NCBI RefSeq assembly: GCF_003026815.1 | Contig: NZ_PYOG01000005.1 | Location: forward strand, 124,001-188,000 | Length of the DNA: 64,000 nucleotides | Direction: 5' to 3' | DNA from: Photobacterium damselae | GTDB taxonomy: Bacteria > Pseudomonadota > Gammaproteobacteria > Enterobacterales > Vibrionaceae | Shown: in pieces, positions 50,409-60,347 of the stretch | How the letters are laid out: every line of letters begins with the position of its first letter | Numbering within the stretch: the first letter of the stretch is position 1 | The notes under the pieces: generated by a model | What the model saw: the letters and a program-made list of their open reading frames with translations, nothing else | The model's database searches: none | Told to the model about the DNA's origin: nothing | Program-made: the position numbers and the translations under genes

Positions 50409-52562
50409 ATGGACAAAAGAAAACTCTTTTTACTTGGAATAATCGCGGCCGTTATCGGGATATGGTTATATTTTGATTTAAGCCAGTATTTCACGCTAGA
50501 GCAAGCAAAAGCACAGCAATTAGCTCTTCAAGACACCATCCAAACACACCCTGTTTGGGCAAGTCTTGTTTTCTTCTTTGCTTATGTTGCCGTCACGGCC
50601 CTTTCTCTGCCAGGAGCTGCCATCATGACACTGCTTGGGGCAGCTTTATTTGGCTTTTGGTGGAGTTTAGTATTGGTTTCCTTTGCCAGTACTATTGGTG
50701 CAACCCTTGCGTTCTTATTCAGTCGCTTTATTTTACGCGATTGGGTACAAACTAAATTTGGTTCACGCTTATCTGCAATTAATGACGGCGTTAAAAAGCA
50801 AGGCAGTTTTTACTTACTCAGCCTTCGCCTAATTCCAGTGTTTCCTTTTTTCTTAATCAACTTATTGATGGGATTGACCCCAATAAGGGCAAAACAGTTT
50901 TTCTTTGTTAGTCAATTGGGCATGCTACCCGGAACGGCTGTTTATGTTAATGCAGGAACACAGCTTGGAGAAATTAATACTCTTTCTGGAATTATCTCTT
51001 TGCCGGTACTGATTTCACTGGCGTTGTTGGGACTTTTCCCCCTCATAGCAAAAGCGGTAATGAATCAAATTCAAGCGCGTAAGATCTATCAGAAATGGCA
51101 AAAACCGACCTCTTTTGATCAAAACATGGTCGTGATTGGTGCAGGTTCCGGCGGTTTGGTGAGTGCTTATATTGCAGCGGCAGTAAAGGCAGAAGTTACT
51201 CTGATTGAAAAACATAAAATGGGTGGCGATTGCCTTAATACAGGTTGTGTCCCTTCAAAAGCACTGATTCGTGCTGCACATAATATGGCCGAAATCCAAC
51301 GAGCTGCTGAGTTTGGGGTTTCAACAGGTCCTATCGCCATTGATTTTAAACAGGTTATGACGCGAGTACAAAAGGTTATCAGCAAGATTGAACCACATGA
51401 CTCTATCGAGCGCTACCGTTCTCTTGGCGTCAATTGTATTACGGGTGAAGCGATCATTCGTTCTCCTTGGGAGGTTGAAGTCGCTGGTAAAATCATTACC
51501 ACAAAAAATATCGTTATTGCTACAGGTGCTCGTCCATTAGTTCCTAATATTCCAGGTTTACAATCGGTAAACTATTTAACCTCAGATACCGTATGGTCGC
51601 AGCAAGAACAGCCACAAAAACTCTTGGTATTAGGCGGTGGGCCAATTGGGTGTGAATTAGCTCAAAGTTTTGCTCGCCTTGGCACAAAGGTCACATTAGT
51701 TGAAATGGCTCCACAATTATTAATTCGTGAAGACAGTGATGCGGCAAAATTAGTCCAAGATAGCCTTATTGCAGATGGGGTTGAGATTAAACTGGAACAC
51801 AAAGCGATGCGTTTTGAATCCATTGTCGATGCGAATGGAAAAATAATGGGGAAAGTGTATCTTGATTTCCATAATGAGCAGCAGGTAACCGTTGAATTCG
51901 ACGCCGTATTACTTGCTCTAGGTCGAGTTGCGAATGTTCAAGGCTTTGGCTTAGAAGAGTTAGGTATTACAACAACAGCAAGAGGTACTGTTGAAGTTAA
52001 CGACTACCTCCAAACCCAATACCCTAATATATACGCTGTGGGTGATGTTGTCGGTCCATATCAACTTACACACGCGGCAAGTCATCAAGCGTGGTATGCC
52101 GCTGTTAATGGGCTATTTGGGCAGTTTAAACGCTTTAAAGCCGACTATTCTGTTATGCCTGCAGCAACCTACACATCTCCAGAAGTTGCTCGGGTTGGCC
52201 TCAATGAGAAAGAGGCAACCGCCCAAGGTATTGAGTTTGATGTTGTCACTTATGGCATTGATGATCTTGATCGAGCGATTACAGATGGAGAAGATCATGG
52301 CTTTATCAAAGTTATTACCCCAAAAGGCAAAGATACCATCTTGGGTGCGACCATAGTAGGTACAAATGCAGGCGATCTTCTTGCTGAATTTACCCTAGCG
52401 ATGCGCCATAATCTTGGATTAAACAAAATCTTAGCGACCGTACACCCCTACCCAACCATGAGTGAAGCGGTAAAATATACTGCCGGAGTTTGGAAACGTA
52501 ATAATGCTCCCGAAAAATTATTAGAGTGGGTCGCAAAATATCATCGCTGGATGCGTAAATAA
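50409..52562 (+). CDS. Fused TVP38/DedA-like membrane protein and FAD-dependent disulfide oxidoreductase
   Basis: A 717-residue protein. Residues about 1-230 form a TVP38/TMEM64 (VTT) membrane domain with the hallmark LPGAAIMTLLGAALFGFWWS and SRFILRDW. From about 238 it is a pyridine-nucleotide disulfide oxidoreductase (mercuric reductase-like): FAD site VVIGAGSGGLVSAYIAA, redox pair GGDCLNTGCVPSKAL, NADPH site LLVLGGGPIGCELA, and C-terminal dimer HPYPTMSEAVKYTA. Both parts are intact. The electron acceptor at the membrane is unknown. Family fusions of this type occur in several bacteria. Confidence 0.85.
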   Translation: MDKRKLFLLGIIAAVIGIWLYFDLSQYFTLEQAKAQQLALQDTIQTHPVWASLVFFFAYVAVTALSLPGAAIMTLLGAALFGFWWSLVLVSFASTIGATLAFLFSRFILRDWVQTKFGSRLSAINDGVKKQGSFYLLSLRLIPVFPFFLINLLMGLTPIRAKQFFFVSQLGMLPGTAVYVNAGTQLGEINTLSGIISLPVLISLALLGLFPLIAKAVMNQIQARKIYQKWQKPTSFDQNMVVIGAGSGGLVSAYIAAAVKAEVTLIEKHKMGGDCLNTGCVPSKALIRAAHNMAEIQRAAEFGVSTGPIAIDFKQVMTRVQKVISKIEPHDSIERYRSLGVNCITGEAIIRSPWEVEVAGKIITTKNIVIATGARPLVPNIPGLQSVNYLTSDTVWSQQEQPQKLLVLGGGPIGCELAQSFARLGTKVTLVEMAPQLLIREDSDAAKLVQDSLIADGVEIKLEHKAMRFESIVDANGKIMGKVYLDFHNEQQVTVEFDAVLLALGRVANVQGFGLEELGITTTARGTVEVNDYLQTQYPNIYAVGDVVGPYQLTHAASHQAWYAAVNGLFGQFKRFKADYSVMPAATYTSPEVARVGLNEKEATAQGIEFDVVTYGIDDLDRAITDGEDHGFIKVITPKGKDTILGATIVGTNAGDLLAEFTLAMRHNLGLNKILATVHPYPTMSEAVKYTAGVWKRNNAPEKLLEWVAKYHRWMRK

Positions 52563-52576
52563 GGATTGGATGCTTT

Positions 52577-53794
52577 ATGTTAACAAAATCATTTAAACAC
52601 ATAGCCTGCGCATTATTAGCCAGCTTTTCTCTGCTTTCTTACGCACAAGAAAGTGATTCCAAGCAGGACCTCACTTCACCATTACATGACAACTGGCAGC
52701 ATATTGTCGCAAAAGCTAAGGGGCAAACAGTCTATTTTAATGCTTGGGGAGGCAGTCAAGAGATCAATGAGTATCTACGTTGGGCTAACCAGGAGTTGCA
52801 ACAACAATATGGCGTCACGCTAAAGCAAGTTAAGGTTGCCGATATCTCCGAAACGGTACAGCGTCTAGTAGCAGAAAAAGCGGCTGGAAAAAACCATGAC
52901 GGCAGTGTCGATATGGTCTGGATTAACGGCGAAAACTTCCGAACCATGAAACAAAATAATCTTCTTTTTGGTCCTTTTGTTCATCAGTTACCCAATTGGG
53001 CATTAGTGAACAAAAAACTTCCCGTAGAACAGGACTTTACACAAGCAACAGAAGGTTACGAAGCGCCATGGGGAGTTGGTCAGCTGGTCTTTATCTACGA
53101 CAGTGCTAAGTTAAGTAACCCACCGAAAAGTTTTACTCAGTTATTAACTTTCGCTCAGCAACACCCAGGAAAAGTAAGCTATCCTAAGCCGCCAGAATTT
53201 CATGGCAGCAGTTTCTTAAAAGCGGCACTGCTTGAATTAACACCGGATAAAAAGGCCTTATATCAACCATTAGTATTGCCACAGGATCAAGCAACGTTTG
53301 ATCGTGTCACAGCTCCACTTTGGCACTATTTGGATCAGTTGCACAAGGTCGCATGGCAGCAAGGTAAAAAGTTCCCTTCAGGATCGGCTGAGATCATGCA
53401 ACTACTCGATGATCAGCAACTTCTATTAGCCATTACCTTCAACCCAAATGCCGCAAAAGCCGCTATTGAAAATGGTAATTTAACTGAAACGGCTAAAACT
53501 TATGCTTTTGACCAAGGAGCATTAACCAATGTGCATTTTCTTGCTATACCTTGGAATGCGCAGGCCAAAGAGGGAGCGATGGTTGCAATCAACTTCTTAA
53601 TGAGCCCACAAGCTCAGGCAAGAAAAGCTGATACAACAATTTGGGGCGATCCAACGGTGTTAACCACTCAAGCATTGCAGAAAGATCAAGCTAAAGGCCA
53701 ATCAACATTCCAACTTTATAAAGCCATTTCTGAACCAGATCCGAGTTGGCTAACCGCTATTGAGCACAAATGGCAACAGCGTTACGGTAACTAA
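52577..53794 (+). CDS. ynjB: ABC transporter substrate-binding protein, YnjB type
   Basis: A 405-residue periplasmic protein with a signal peptide (CALLASFSLLSYAQ), followed by WQHIVAKAKGQTVYFNAWGGSQEINEYLRWAN, which matches YnjB. It is the first gene of a YnjBCD-type importer, whose substrate is not established. It starts 14 bases after the oxidoreductase stop, so it may share its transcript. Confidence 0.85.
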   Translation: MLTKSFKHIACALLASFSLLSYAQESDSKQDLTSPLHDNWQHIVAKAKGQTVYFNAWGGSQEINEYLRWANQELQQQYGVTLKQVKVADISETVQRLVAEKAAGKNHDGSVDMVWINGENFRTMKQNNLLFGPFVHQLPNWALVNKKLPVEQDFTQATEGYEAPWGVGQLVFIYDSAKLSNPPKSFTQLLTFAQQHPGKVSYPKPPEFHGSSFLKAALLELTPDKKALYQPLVLPQDQATFDRVTAPLWHYLDQLHKVAWQQGKKFPSGSAEIMQLLDDQQLLLAITFNPNAAKAAIENGNLTETAKTYAFDQGALTNVHFLAIPWNAQAKEGAMVAINFLMSPQAQARKADTTIWGDPTVLTTQALQKDQAKGQSTFQLYKAISEPDPSWLTAIEHKWQQRYGN

Positions 53795-53883
53795 ATCATA
53801 ACGGATATCTCACCCAATCTAACCCAGTAGATAATCATATAAAACTGGGTTAGATTTTTTATCAAAATCGTCAAGAACCTTTT

Positions 53884-55545
53884 ATGCGTCGTAGCTTATT
53901 CATACTAACAATCATTATTGTTTTTCTGCCTATAATACCTGGGTTATTTGGCGTCATCTTACCTGCATTTTCTTATATCCCAACCTTGGGGTTACACCAT
54001 ATTTCGCTTCAAGGCTTTTATCAGGTATTTCAATGGCCTCATGTTACAGATTCCATTGTTATCACCGTTTGGAGTGGACTAATTAGTACCGCTATTTCAC
54101 TCTATTTAACCTATTCTTTTTTACGACTATTTTGGTATACAGATCAATGGAAAAAACTGGAAGCATGGCTATCACCGCTACTTGCCATCCCCCATGTTGC
54201 TTTTGCTATTGGTTTAGTTTTTTTAGTCAGTCCAACAGGATGGCTTAATCGTTTATTGGATTTAATCAGCTCGAAACTGGCGATCATTAATCTGGCTCAA
54301 GACCCTTATGCTCTTGGGTTGATTTTGGTTCTAACAATCAAAGAGACACCTTTTCTTATTTTGATGAGCATTGCTGTATTACAACAGCTTAATACGCCGC
54401 AATTAGTTCGAATTAGTGCCAGTCTCGGTTATTCACCCCAACAAACATGGCAAAAAGTGATTTTTCCGCAATGGCTACCAAAAATTAGGCTCCCCCTTTA
54501 TGCGGTTGTTGCTTATGGTTTATCCGTGGTCGACTTAAATCTAATCATTGGGCCTAGTCAACCGAGTTCATTTTCGGTATTGGTTTGGCAGTGGTTTAAC
54601 GACAGTGATTTATCTCTACTACCCAGAGCAACAGCGGGAGCACTCGTTTTACTGCTTATTGCCGGTATCGTATTATGTGTTGTCCGTAGTCTGGAGTGGG
54701 TTATTCTCCATCACAGACGACACTGGCTGATTAAAGGAACAAATAGCGATTATCCACCAGCCAATGGTTGGTTTGTTAGCACAGCTCCATTACGCAAAGC
54801 GAGTCTATTGATATTTCTTAGTTTGCCTATTGTGACTCTACCTTTGCTGGGAATATGGTCTTTTGCGCTACGTTGGCGTTTTCCCGATATTTTACCCTCT
54901 CGTTGGTCTGAACGTTTTTGGCAACAAGAGATAGATCAAATCACTCAGCTATTAACCACCAGCACTTTATTTGCCGTTCTGAGTGCTTTGATTTGTCTTA
55001 TTTTAGTCATAGGAAGTTTAGAATTTAGAGATAAGTACCAACTGAATATTCCAGTTGTAATTATTGCGATACCTTTAGTCGTTCCACAACTATCTCTATT
55101 ATTTGGTATTCAAATCACTACATTATATTTTCCGACCAATACTTATTTTTTATGGGTGTTATGGGGCCATATTTTTTATGTTTTTCCCTATATGTATTTA
55201 GCTCTCGATGGCACATGGCGCAGTTATGATCCTAGATACTCTTACACTGCTGCAAGCTTAGGAATATCGCCAATACGAGTTTGGTGGCAAGTAAAACGGC
55301 CACAGTTAATGACTGGAATCATATTTGCTTTTGCTATGGGCTTAAGTGTTAGTTTTGCCCAATACTTACCAACACAAATGTTAGGGGCTGGGCGAATAAC
55401 AACACTCACAACAGAAGCCGTTGCTCTAGCCAGCGGACAAGATCGCCGAGTAACTGCAATTTATGGTTTGCTCCAAGGTCTATTACCTTTAGTTAGTTTT
55501 ACTCTTGCTTTAATTTTCAGCAAAAAATACCGGATAAACTCATAG
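53884..55545 (+). CDS. ynjC: ABC transporter permease, YnjC type
   Basis: A 553-residue fused permease with two blocks of about six helices each, and two EAA-like loops (ISASLGYSPQQTWQKVIFPQWLPKI and TAASLGISPIRVWWQVKRPQ). This duplicated layout is typical of YnjC and of iron/thiamine/sulfate-type permeases. It lies 89 bases after ynjB and one base before ynjD. Confidence 0.85.
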   Translation: MRRSLFILTIIIVFLPIIPGLFGVILPAFSYIPTLGLHHISLQGFYQVFQWPHVTDSIVITVWSGLISTAISLYLTYSFLRLFWYTDQWKKLEAWLSPLLAIPHVAFAIGLVFLVSPTGWLNRLLDLISSKLAIINLAQDPYALGLILVLTIKETPFLILMSIAVLQQLNTPQLVRISASLGYSPQQTWQKVIFPQWLPKIRLPLYAVVAYGLSVVDLNLIIGPSQPSSFSVLVWQWFNDSDLSLLPRATAGALVLLLIAGIVLCVVRSLEWVILHHRRHWLIKGTNSDYPPANGWFVSTAPLRKASLLIFLSLPIVTLPLLGIWSFALRWRFPDILPSRWSERFWQQEIDQITQLLTTSTLFAVLSALICLILVIGSLEFRDKYQLNIPVVIIAIPLVVPQLSLLFGIQITTLYFPTNTYFLWVLWGHIFYVFPYMYLALDGTWRSYDPRYSYTAASLGISPIRVWWQVKRPQLMTGIIFAFAMGLSVSFAQYLPTQMLGAGRITTLTTEAVALASGQDRRVTAIYGLLQGLLPLVSFTLALIFSKKYRINS

Positions 55546-55546
55546 T

Positions 55547-56179
55547 ATGACATCTCTTATTATTAAAGAACTTACGGTCAAAAATCACCATACCCCAATA
55601 TTTGGTCCTATGAGTTTTACCGTAAAACCAGGAGAAGTTTTATCTCTTATGGGGCCTAGTGGTTGTGGTAAGTCCACGCTTCTCAATATCGTCGCAGGAC
55701 ACAACAATACGCCATTTACCTATACTGGAAATCTTTATCTTGGTCATAAATCTCTCGATAAACTCCCAGCATATCAGAGAGAAATAGGACTATTATTTCA
55801 AGATGATTTACTGTTTCCTCATCTTAATATTTGGGAGAATCTAGCGTTTGCCTTACCAGCAGAAATAAAAGATACAAAACGTCATCAGCAAGCCCTTGAG
55901 GCATTAGAATCTATTGGCCTGATAACCCTAGCTAATCACCATCCTAGTCAAGTATCCGGTGGACAGAGAGCAAGAATAAGTCTGATGAGAACATTATTAG
56001 CAAAGCCCAAAGCCATATTACTTGATGAACCATTTAGTAAATTAGATCCCGATTTACGCCAAGATTTTCGACAATTTGTGTTTAATCACATATCTGACTG
56101 TAATGTTCCAACTTTAATGGTGACGCATAACAGCGAAGACATTCCATTAAATGGTAAAGTATTAACTTGGCCTTGGTAA
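55547..56179 (+). CDS. ynjD: ABC transporter ATPase, YnjD type
   Basis: A 210-residue ATPase with Walker A MGPSGCGKSTLLN, signature VSGGQRARISLMR, and Walker B AILLDEPFSKLD. The protein is short, ending soon after the switch His in MVTHNSEDIP, as in YnjD. It completes the YnjBCD importer. Confidence 0.85.
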   Translation: MTSLIIKELTVKNHHTPIFGPMSFTVKPGEVLSLMGPSGCGKSTLLNIVAGHNNTPFTYTGNLYLGHKSLDKLPAYQREIGLLFQDDLLFPHLNIWENLAFALPAEIKDTKRHQQALEALESIGLITLANHHPSQVSGGQRARISLMRTLLAKPKAILLDEPFSKLDPDLRQDFRQFVFNHISDCNVPTLMVTHNSEDIPLNGKVLTWPW

Positions 56180-56266
56180 TATTGAATTAATCATCTCTCA
56201 ATAACAGCTAAATACTGGGTTATAGCCCGCACTTAAGACCGTTAGAGTCTATGAATAGGAACACGA

Positions 56267-56881
56267 ATGTTAGATCGTTACGCAATAAAAATTATAAAAT
56301 TGCCACTTAAAACGCTAGCTGCTTTACCTGATAAATTGGGTATTAGTGCCAATCAAGTAACCATCACAGGATTTATTATTGGTCTATTTACTCTACCGGC
56401 CCTTACTTTTCAACGTTATGACTTGGCGTTAATCTTTATTGTTATTAATCGCCTATTAGATGGATTAGACGGTGCGATTGCACGGCGCCAAGGCATTACC
56501 GATTGCGGCGGTTTTTTAGATATTACGTTGGATTTTATCTTTTACTCTTTAGTGCCATTTGGATTTGTGTTAGCCGATCCAAATAATAATGCTATTGCTG
56601 GTGCGTTCTTAATTTACTCATTTATTGGTACAGGTTCGAGCTTTCTGGCATTTGCGATTATGGCAGGTAAGCGTAATATCGAAAGCCCTGTGTATAAACA
56701 AAAATCACTCTATTACATTGGTGGGTTAACCGAGGGAACAGAAACCATTGCCTGCTTTGTTTTGTTCTGTTTATTTCCCTCATACTTTTCGATAATTGCG
56801 TGGATATTTGGTGCCCTTTGCTGGGTGACAACAGCGACTCGTATTTGGGCTGGTTACCAAACATTAAAACAGCAGCCTTAA
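56267..56881 (+). CDS. ynjF: CDP-alcohol phosphatidyltransferase family protein (YnjF-like)
   Basis: A 204-residue membrane enzyme of the CDP-alcohol phosphatidyltransferase family. The motif NRLLDGLDGAIARRQGITDCGGFLDITLD gives the DG-x2-AR-x8-G-x3-D-x3-D pattern in a slightly variant form (DGLDGAIARRQGITDCGGFLD). E. coli has ynjF in the ynjBCD neighbourhood, so the order is conserved. The lipid product is unknown. It ends overlapping punR by four bases (convergent). Confidence 0.85.
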   Translation: MLDRYAIKIIKLPLKTLAALPDKLGISANQVTITGFIIGLFTLPALTFQRYDLALIFIVINRLLDGLDGAIARRQGITDCGGFLDITLDFIFYSLVPFGFVLADPNNNAIAGAFLIYSFIGTGSSFLAFAIMAGKRNIESPVYKQKSLYYIGGLTEGTETIACFVLFCLFPSYFSIIAWIFGALCWVTTATRIWAGYQTLKQQP

Positions 56882-57780
56882 CGCATCCAATCTCGGTGCA
56901 GTTTGTCGCTGTCACCGAGGTAATCTAAAATCCATGTTACCGCAGGGCTTAATCGTTCTTTATTCCAAGCCAAACAACATGGACTGACAGCAGGTTTAAC
57001 CGCCAACTCACGTTCAACCAACTCCCCTTTCTCTAATAATGGTATGGCCATATGAGTGGGTACCACAGAAATTCCCAGCCCCGCTTTTAAACACTGTAAC
57101 GCACTATGCCAATTAGGAACCATAATTCGTCGCTGGTTATCCATTAACCAAGTAACTCGTTTGGGCAGTGTTCTTGATGTATCTTCCAAACAGATTGCAG
57201 GGTATTTTGCTAACTCATCTGAGGTTAATGGTTCTTTAGCATCGGCTAATGGGTGATCTGGCGCGAGTACAAAAGTCCAAGTCAGCATTCCCATGTCTCG
57301 ATAGTCAAAATTTCCTCCCACAGGAACCGCAGCTGTCGCACCAATGGCGATATCAGCGCGACCATCAGCAAGAGCATCCCAAACACCATTAAACACTTCC
57401 ATTGTAAGGTGCAGCTCAACATCGGGAAATTCACGATAAAAATCTCTTACCAGCATATTGGCCTGACGTTCTCGAACCACAGTATCTAACGCAACCGAGA
57501 CACTCTCAGACCAACCATTAGCGACTTGTTGAGTACGAAATTTGATCTGCTCCATTTGCTTGATCAACTTGCGGGCTTCTTCGACAAAATACTCACCAGC
57601 AGGCGTTAATTTCACCTGCCGATGCATGCGAACAAATAAATCGACAGCTAATCGCTCTTCTATTGAACGAACTGTATAACTTATCGCACTTGGAACTTTG
57701 TGTAATTCTTCAGCAGCGGCGGAAAAGCTGCCACGACGGGCGACAACGTCGATAACAAGGAGATCATGGTAAGAGAACAT
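56878..57780 (-). CDS. punR: LysR-type regulator PunR (YdhB)
   Basis: A 300-residue LysR-family regulator with an N-terminal winged helix (VDVVARRGSFSAAAEELHKV, PSAISYTVRSIEERLAVDLF). It matches E. coli YdhB/PunR (ARNGSFSAAAQELHRVPSAVSYTVRQLEEWLAV), including RTLPKRVTWLMDNQRR. PunR activates the divergent purine-nucleoside exporter or importer gene punC. Effector is likely a purine nucleoside such as adenosine. Confidence 0.9.
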   Translation of the reverse strand: MFSYHDLLVIDVVARRGSFSAAAEELHKVPSAISYTVRSIEERLAVDLFVRMHRQVKLTPAGEYFVEEARKLIKQMEQIKFRTQQVANGWSESVSVALDTVVRERQANMLVRDFYREFPDVELHLTMEVFNGVWDALADGRADIAIGATAAVPVGGNFDYRDMGMLTWTFVLAPDHPLADAKEPLTSDELAKYPAICLEDTSRTLPKRVTWLMDNQRRIMVPNWHSALQCLKAGLGISVVPTHMAIPLLEKGELVERELAVKPAVSPCCLAWNKERLSPAVTWILDYLGDSDKLHRDWMR

Positions 57781-57886
57781 TTCACATCAAATTTTTTGAA
57801 AGCAATGTTTAAATTTTACCGTTTCACAGCGCATTTGGCTATGGGTACACTACACAATAACGAAACACCAATAAAAGACTATAATA

Positions 57887-59095
57887 ATGAATCAACAACC
57901 ATCCAAAATGACTCTAATCTGGTTTGCATGTTTAAGTATGCTTGGTTTCCTAGCAACCGACATGTATCTACCAGCATTTGAAACGATTCGTGTTGCATTT
58001 GGTACAACGCAATCATTAATCGGCTTAACTCTTAGTGTATTCTTACTTGGAATGGCACTAGGTCAACTTGTCTATGGACCTTTATCTGATCGCATCGGTC
58101 GTAAAAAGGTTCTTTTAGGCGGTATGGCATTATTCAGTGTCGCTACACTACTTTGCTCTATTGCTCCGAACATTGAAACTTTCTTAATTGCCCGTTTTGT
58201 TCAAGCTCTAGGTGCCTGCTCTGCAACTGTTATTTGGCAAGCCGTTGTTGTTGATCGCTACCACGGTAAAACTTCAGAGCGTATCTTTGCGACCATCATG
58301 CCTCTTGTTGCTTTATCTCCTGCGCTTGCACCACTTGCAGGTGCTATGCTGGAGCATCAACTAGGCTGGCGTAGTATCTTTATTACACTTGTCGCTTTTG
58401 GTGTCATCATGTGTGTTATGACACTAAGCGAAAAAGAAAGTGCACCAATCGATAAAGAACATGAAAAAGTATCGATTCAGTTACGCCGTGATTACCGTGA
58501 TATTTTAAGTTCAAAGAAATTTGTTGGTAACATGCTTATCTTTGCCGCATGTTCAGCTGCCTTCTTTGCCTACTTAACAGGTTCACCATTTGTCATGTCA
58601 GCGATGGGTTACTCAGGCGCAGATATCGGCTTAAGTTATGCACCTCAAACCGTAGCGTTTATCGTTGGTGGTTATGGTTGTCGTACTTTACTTAACCGTT
58701 ACGAAGGTCGTCAGATTCTACCTTGGTTATTGGTTCTGTTTTTCGCTAGTGTGCTTATCATGTTTGTTATTTCTATCAGCATGGAAGTCACAACGATTTG
58801 GCCAATTCTTATCCCATTCTGTCTACTTGCTGTAGCAAATGGTGCAATTTACCCAATCGTGATTAACTCAGCACTAGGCGACTTTAAACACTGTAGTGCA
58901 ACTGCGGCAGGCTTACTGAACTTCTTGCAAACAATGGTCTGTTTTGCGGCAAGTGGCCTGGTATCAACATTTGCAGGTTATGGCTTAATTACAGTGACTA
59001 CAGGTATGTTCATTGCTGGATTCGTAACATTAATTGGCTACTCATTTGTAAAAAGTGCACACCATCAGCAGTCAATGAAACCTGCCGAGGCTTAA
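57887..59095 (+). CDS. punC: Purine nucleoside transporter PunC (YdhC)
   Basis: A 402-residue, 12-helix MFS protein with the motif A GPLSDRIGRKKVLLGG after helix 2. LGFLATDMYLPAFETI, VIWQAVVVDRY and ACSAAFFAYLTGSPFV align with E. coli YdhC/PunC. Divergent from punR, as in E. coli. The ATG at 57887 (MNQQPSKMTLIW) has a weak ribosome site. In purine terms it pairs functionally with purR elsewhere in the window. Confidence 0.9.
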   Translation: MNQQPSKMTLIWFACLSMLGFLATDMYLPAFETIRVAFGTTQSLIGLTLSVFLLGMALGQLVYGPLSDRIGRKKVLLGGMALFSVATLLCSIAPNIETFLIARFVQALGACSATVIWQAVVVDRYHGKTSERIFATIMPLVALSPALAPLAGAMLEHQLGWRSIFITLVAFGVIMCVMTLSEKESAPIDKEHEKVSIQLRRDYRDILSSKKFVGNMLIFAACSAAFFAYLTGSPFVMSAMGYSGADIGLSYAPQTVAFIVGGYGCRTLLNRYEGRQILPWLLVLFFASVLIMFVISISMEVTTIWPILIPFCLLAVANGAIYPIVINSALGDFKHCSATAAGLLNFLQTMVCFAASGLVSTFAGYGLITVTTGMFIAGFVTLIGYSFVKSAHHQQSMKPAEA

Positions 59096-59139
59096 TACTG
59101 AAAAGTTAGCGCTCTACTTATATCGCTAATGTAACCACC

Positions 59140-59192
59140 AAGCCACTCGCTTAAGTCTGCTTTTCATAAAGAGTCTTATGCGGTGGCTTTTT
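59140..59192 (+). terminator. punC terminator
   Basis: AAGCCACTCGC and GCGGTGGCTT pair with a one-base bulge, followed by TTT. A frame starting at 59178 begins inside it and is not real. Confidence 0.7.
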
Positions 59193-59348
59193 CTTTATAG
59201 ATACACACTCATCTCTTTTCTTCTGCCCTCTCCTTCGTCGGTTTATTCCTTCTTATGCATATTTCTAGCGATAACAGTCTTTTTTAAGCAGACTTTTGCT
59301 AGTTATTTGCATTCAAAGTCGCCAATATTAAATAAAGAAGAAATAATT

Positions 59349-59375
59349 ATGCAAACCACACCAACCAACAAATAA
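59349..59375 (+). CDS. Possible leader peptide MQTTPTNK
   Basis: An eight-codon frame after AAAGAAGAAATAATT ends exactly where a hairpin (AGAGTCC with GGA-G-CTCT, 59375-59394) and TTTT begin. This is the geometry of a small attenuator. The peptide has three Thr codons and no Arg codon, so an arginine-sensing role is not supported by it. Confidence 0.25.
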   Translation: MQTTPTNK

Positions 59376-59398
59376 GAGTCCATCACGGAGCTCTTTTA
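59375..59398 (+). terminator. Weak hairpin-plus-T element in the art leader
   Basis: AGAGTCC and GGAGCTCT pair with one bulged G, followed by TTTT. It could be an attenuator or the end of a short transcript. Confidence 0.4.
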
Positions 59399-59554
59399 TC
59401 ACAAACAGCAGAAGCGGACTAAAAACCAACACAAGCAGACTAAAAAACTAGCAAAAACCCATTAATTAATAAGAAAACACAGCAATAAAAATTTTTATAC
59501 ATTTTTATTGCATAAAAAAACAATTGGGATAGTATAAATCACAGGTGAGAAATA

Positions 59555-60298
59555 ATGCAGATTTTTAACATGGGTATTCAAGTTAGTAACGTAAATAAAT
59601 CCTATGGGACCACCCAAGTACTTCATGATATCAACTTTGAATGTGATCAAGGTGACACTCTGGTTTTGCTCGGTCCTAGTGGTGCAGGAAAAAGCTCTCT
59701 TCTAAGAGTGCTAAACCTTCTTGAAGATGCAAACAGTGGGCAACTCAATATCGCCAATGGTCGGTATGACTTCGATGCTGGTATCTGTGAGAAAGAGGGC
59801 TTAGCACTACGACGAAAAGTAGGCATGGTATTTCAGCAATATAATCTATGGCCTCATATGACGGTATTAGAGAATCTAATTGAAGCGCCAATGAAAGTTG
59901 CAGGGCTTAATAAAGACCAAGCAATAAAAGAGGCAAAAGATATTTTGAGAACACTTCATTTAGAAGATAAAGCGGATGCTTGGCCTCTACACCTATCTGG
60001 TGGGCAACAACAACGGGTAGCGATTGCAAGAGCGTTAATGATGAAGCCTGAAGTCCTCCTATTTGATGAACCGACTGCAGCACTTGACCCTGAAATTACC
60101 GCACAAGTTGTCAATATCATCAAACAATTAAGTGCAACGGGTATTACTCAAATTATCGTGACTCACGAAGTCGATTTTGCCAAAAAAGTAGCCAGTCATA
60201 TTTTGTATTTGGAACAAGGAAAAGTCGTTGAGCATGGCGATAGCAGTTCATTTACATCACCCAAAACACAAGCATTTTCTGATTACTTAAAACATTAA
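59555..60298 (+). CDS. artP: Arginine ABC transporter ATPase ArtP
   Basis: A 247-residue ATPase: Walker [19 protein letters not shown], signature [13 protein letters not shown], Walker [15 protein letters not shown] and switch His in VTHEVDF. It aligns closely with E. coli ArtP. The ATG at 59555 follows AGGTGAG with normal spacing; an in-frame ATG at 59570 corresponds to the E. coli N terminus but lacks a ribosome site. First gene of the operon. Confidence 0.92.
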   Translation: MQIFNMGIQVSNVNKSYGTTQVLHDINFECDQGDTLVLLGPSGAGKSSLLRVLNLLEDANSGQLNIANGRYDFDAGICEKEGLALRRKVGMVFQQYNLWPHMTVLENLIEAPMKVAGLNKDQAIKEAKDILRTLHLEDKADAWPLHLSGGQQQRVAIARALMMKPEVLLFDEPTAALDPEITAQVVNIIKQLSATGITQIIVTHEVDFAKKVASHILYLEQGKVVEHGDSSSFTSPKTQAFSDYLKH

Positions 60299-60347
60299 TT
60301 AAACACAACATATATAAAGCAGCGATAAGTTCGCATGGAGTAACGCG

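Larger units (their letters stand above)
59096..59554. promoter_or_regulatory. Leader region of the art operon
   Basis: This gap of 459 bases holds the punC terminator, an eight-codon frame with a following hairpin (59349-59398), and an 11-bp inverted repeat, GCAATAAAAAT (59482-59492) and ATTTTTATTGC (59501-59511). The repeat lies about 45 bases before artP. It is AT-rich in the way of ArgR operators, though not a textbook ARG box. Confidence 0.45.

Noticed and set aside
59178-59375. 65-codon frame before artP
   Set aside because: It begins inside the punC terminator and ends at a hairpin; only its last eight codons have a plausible start.
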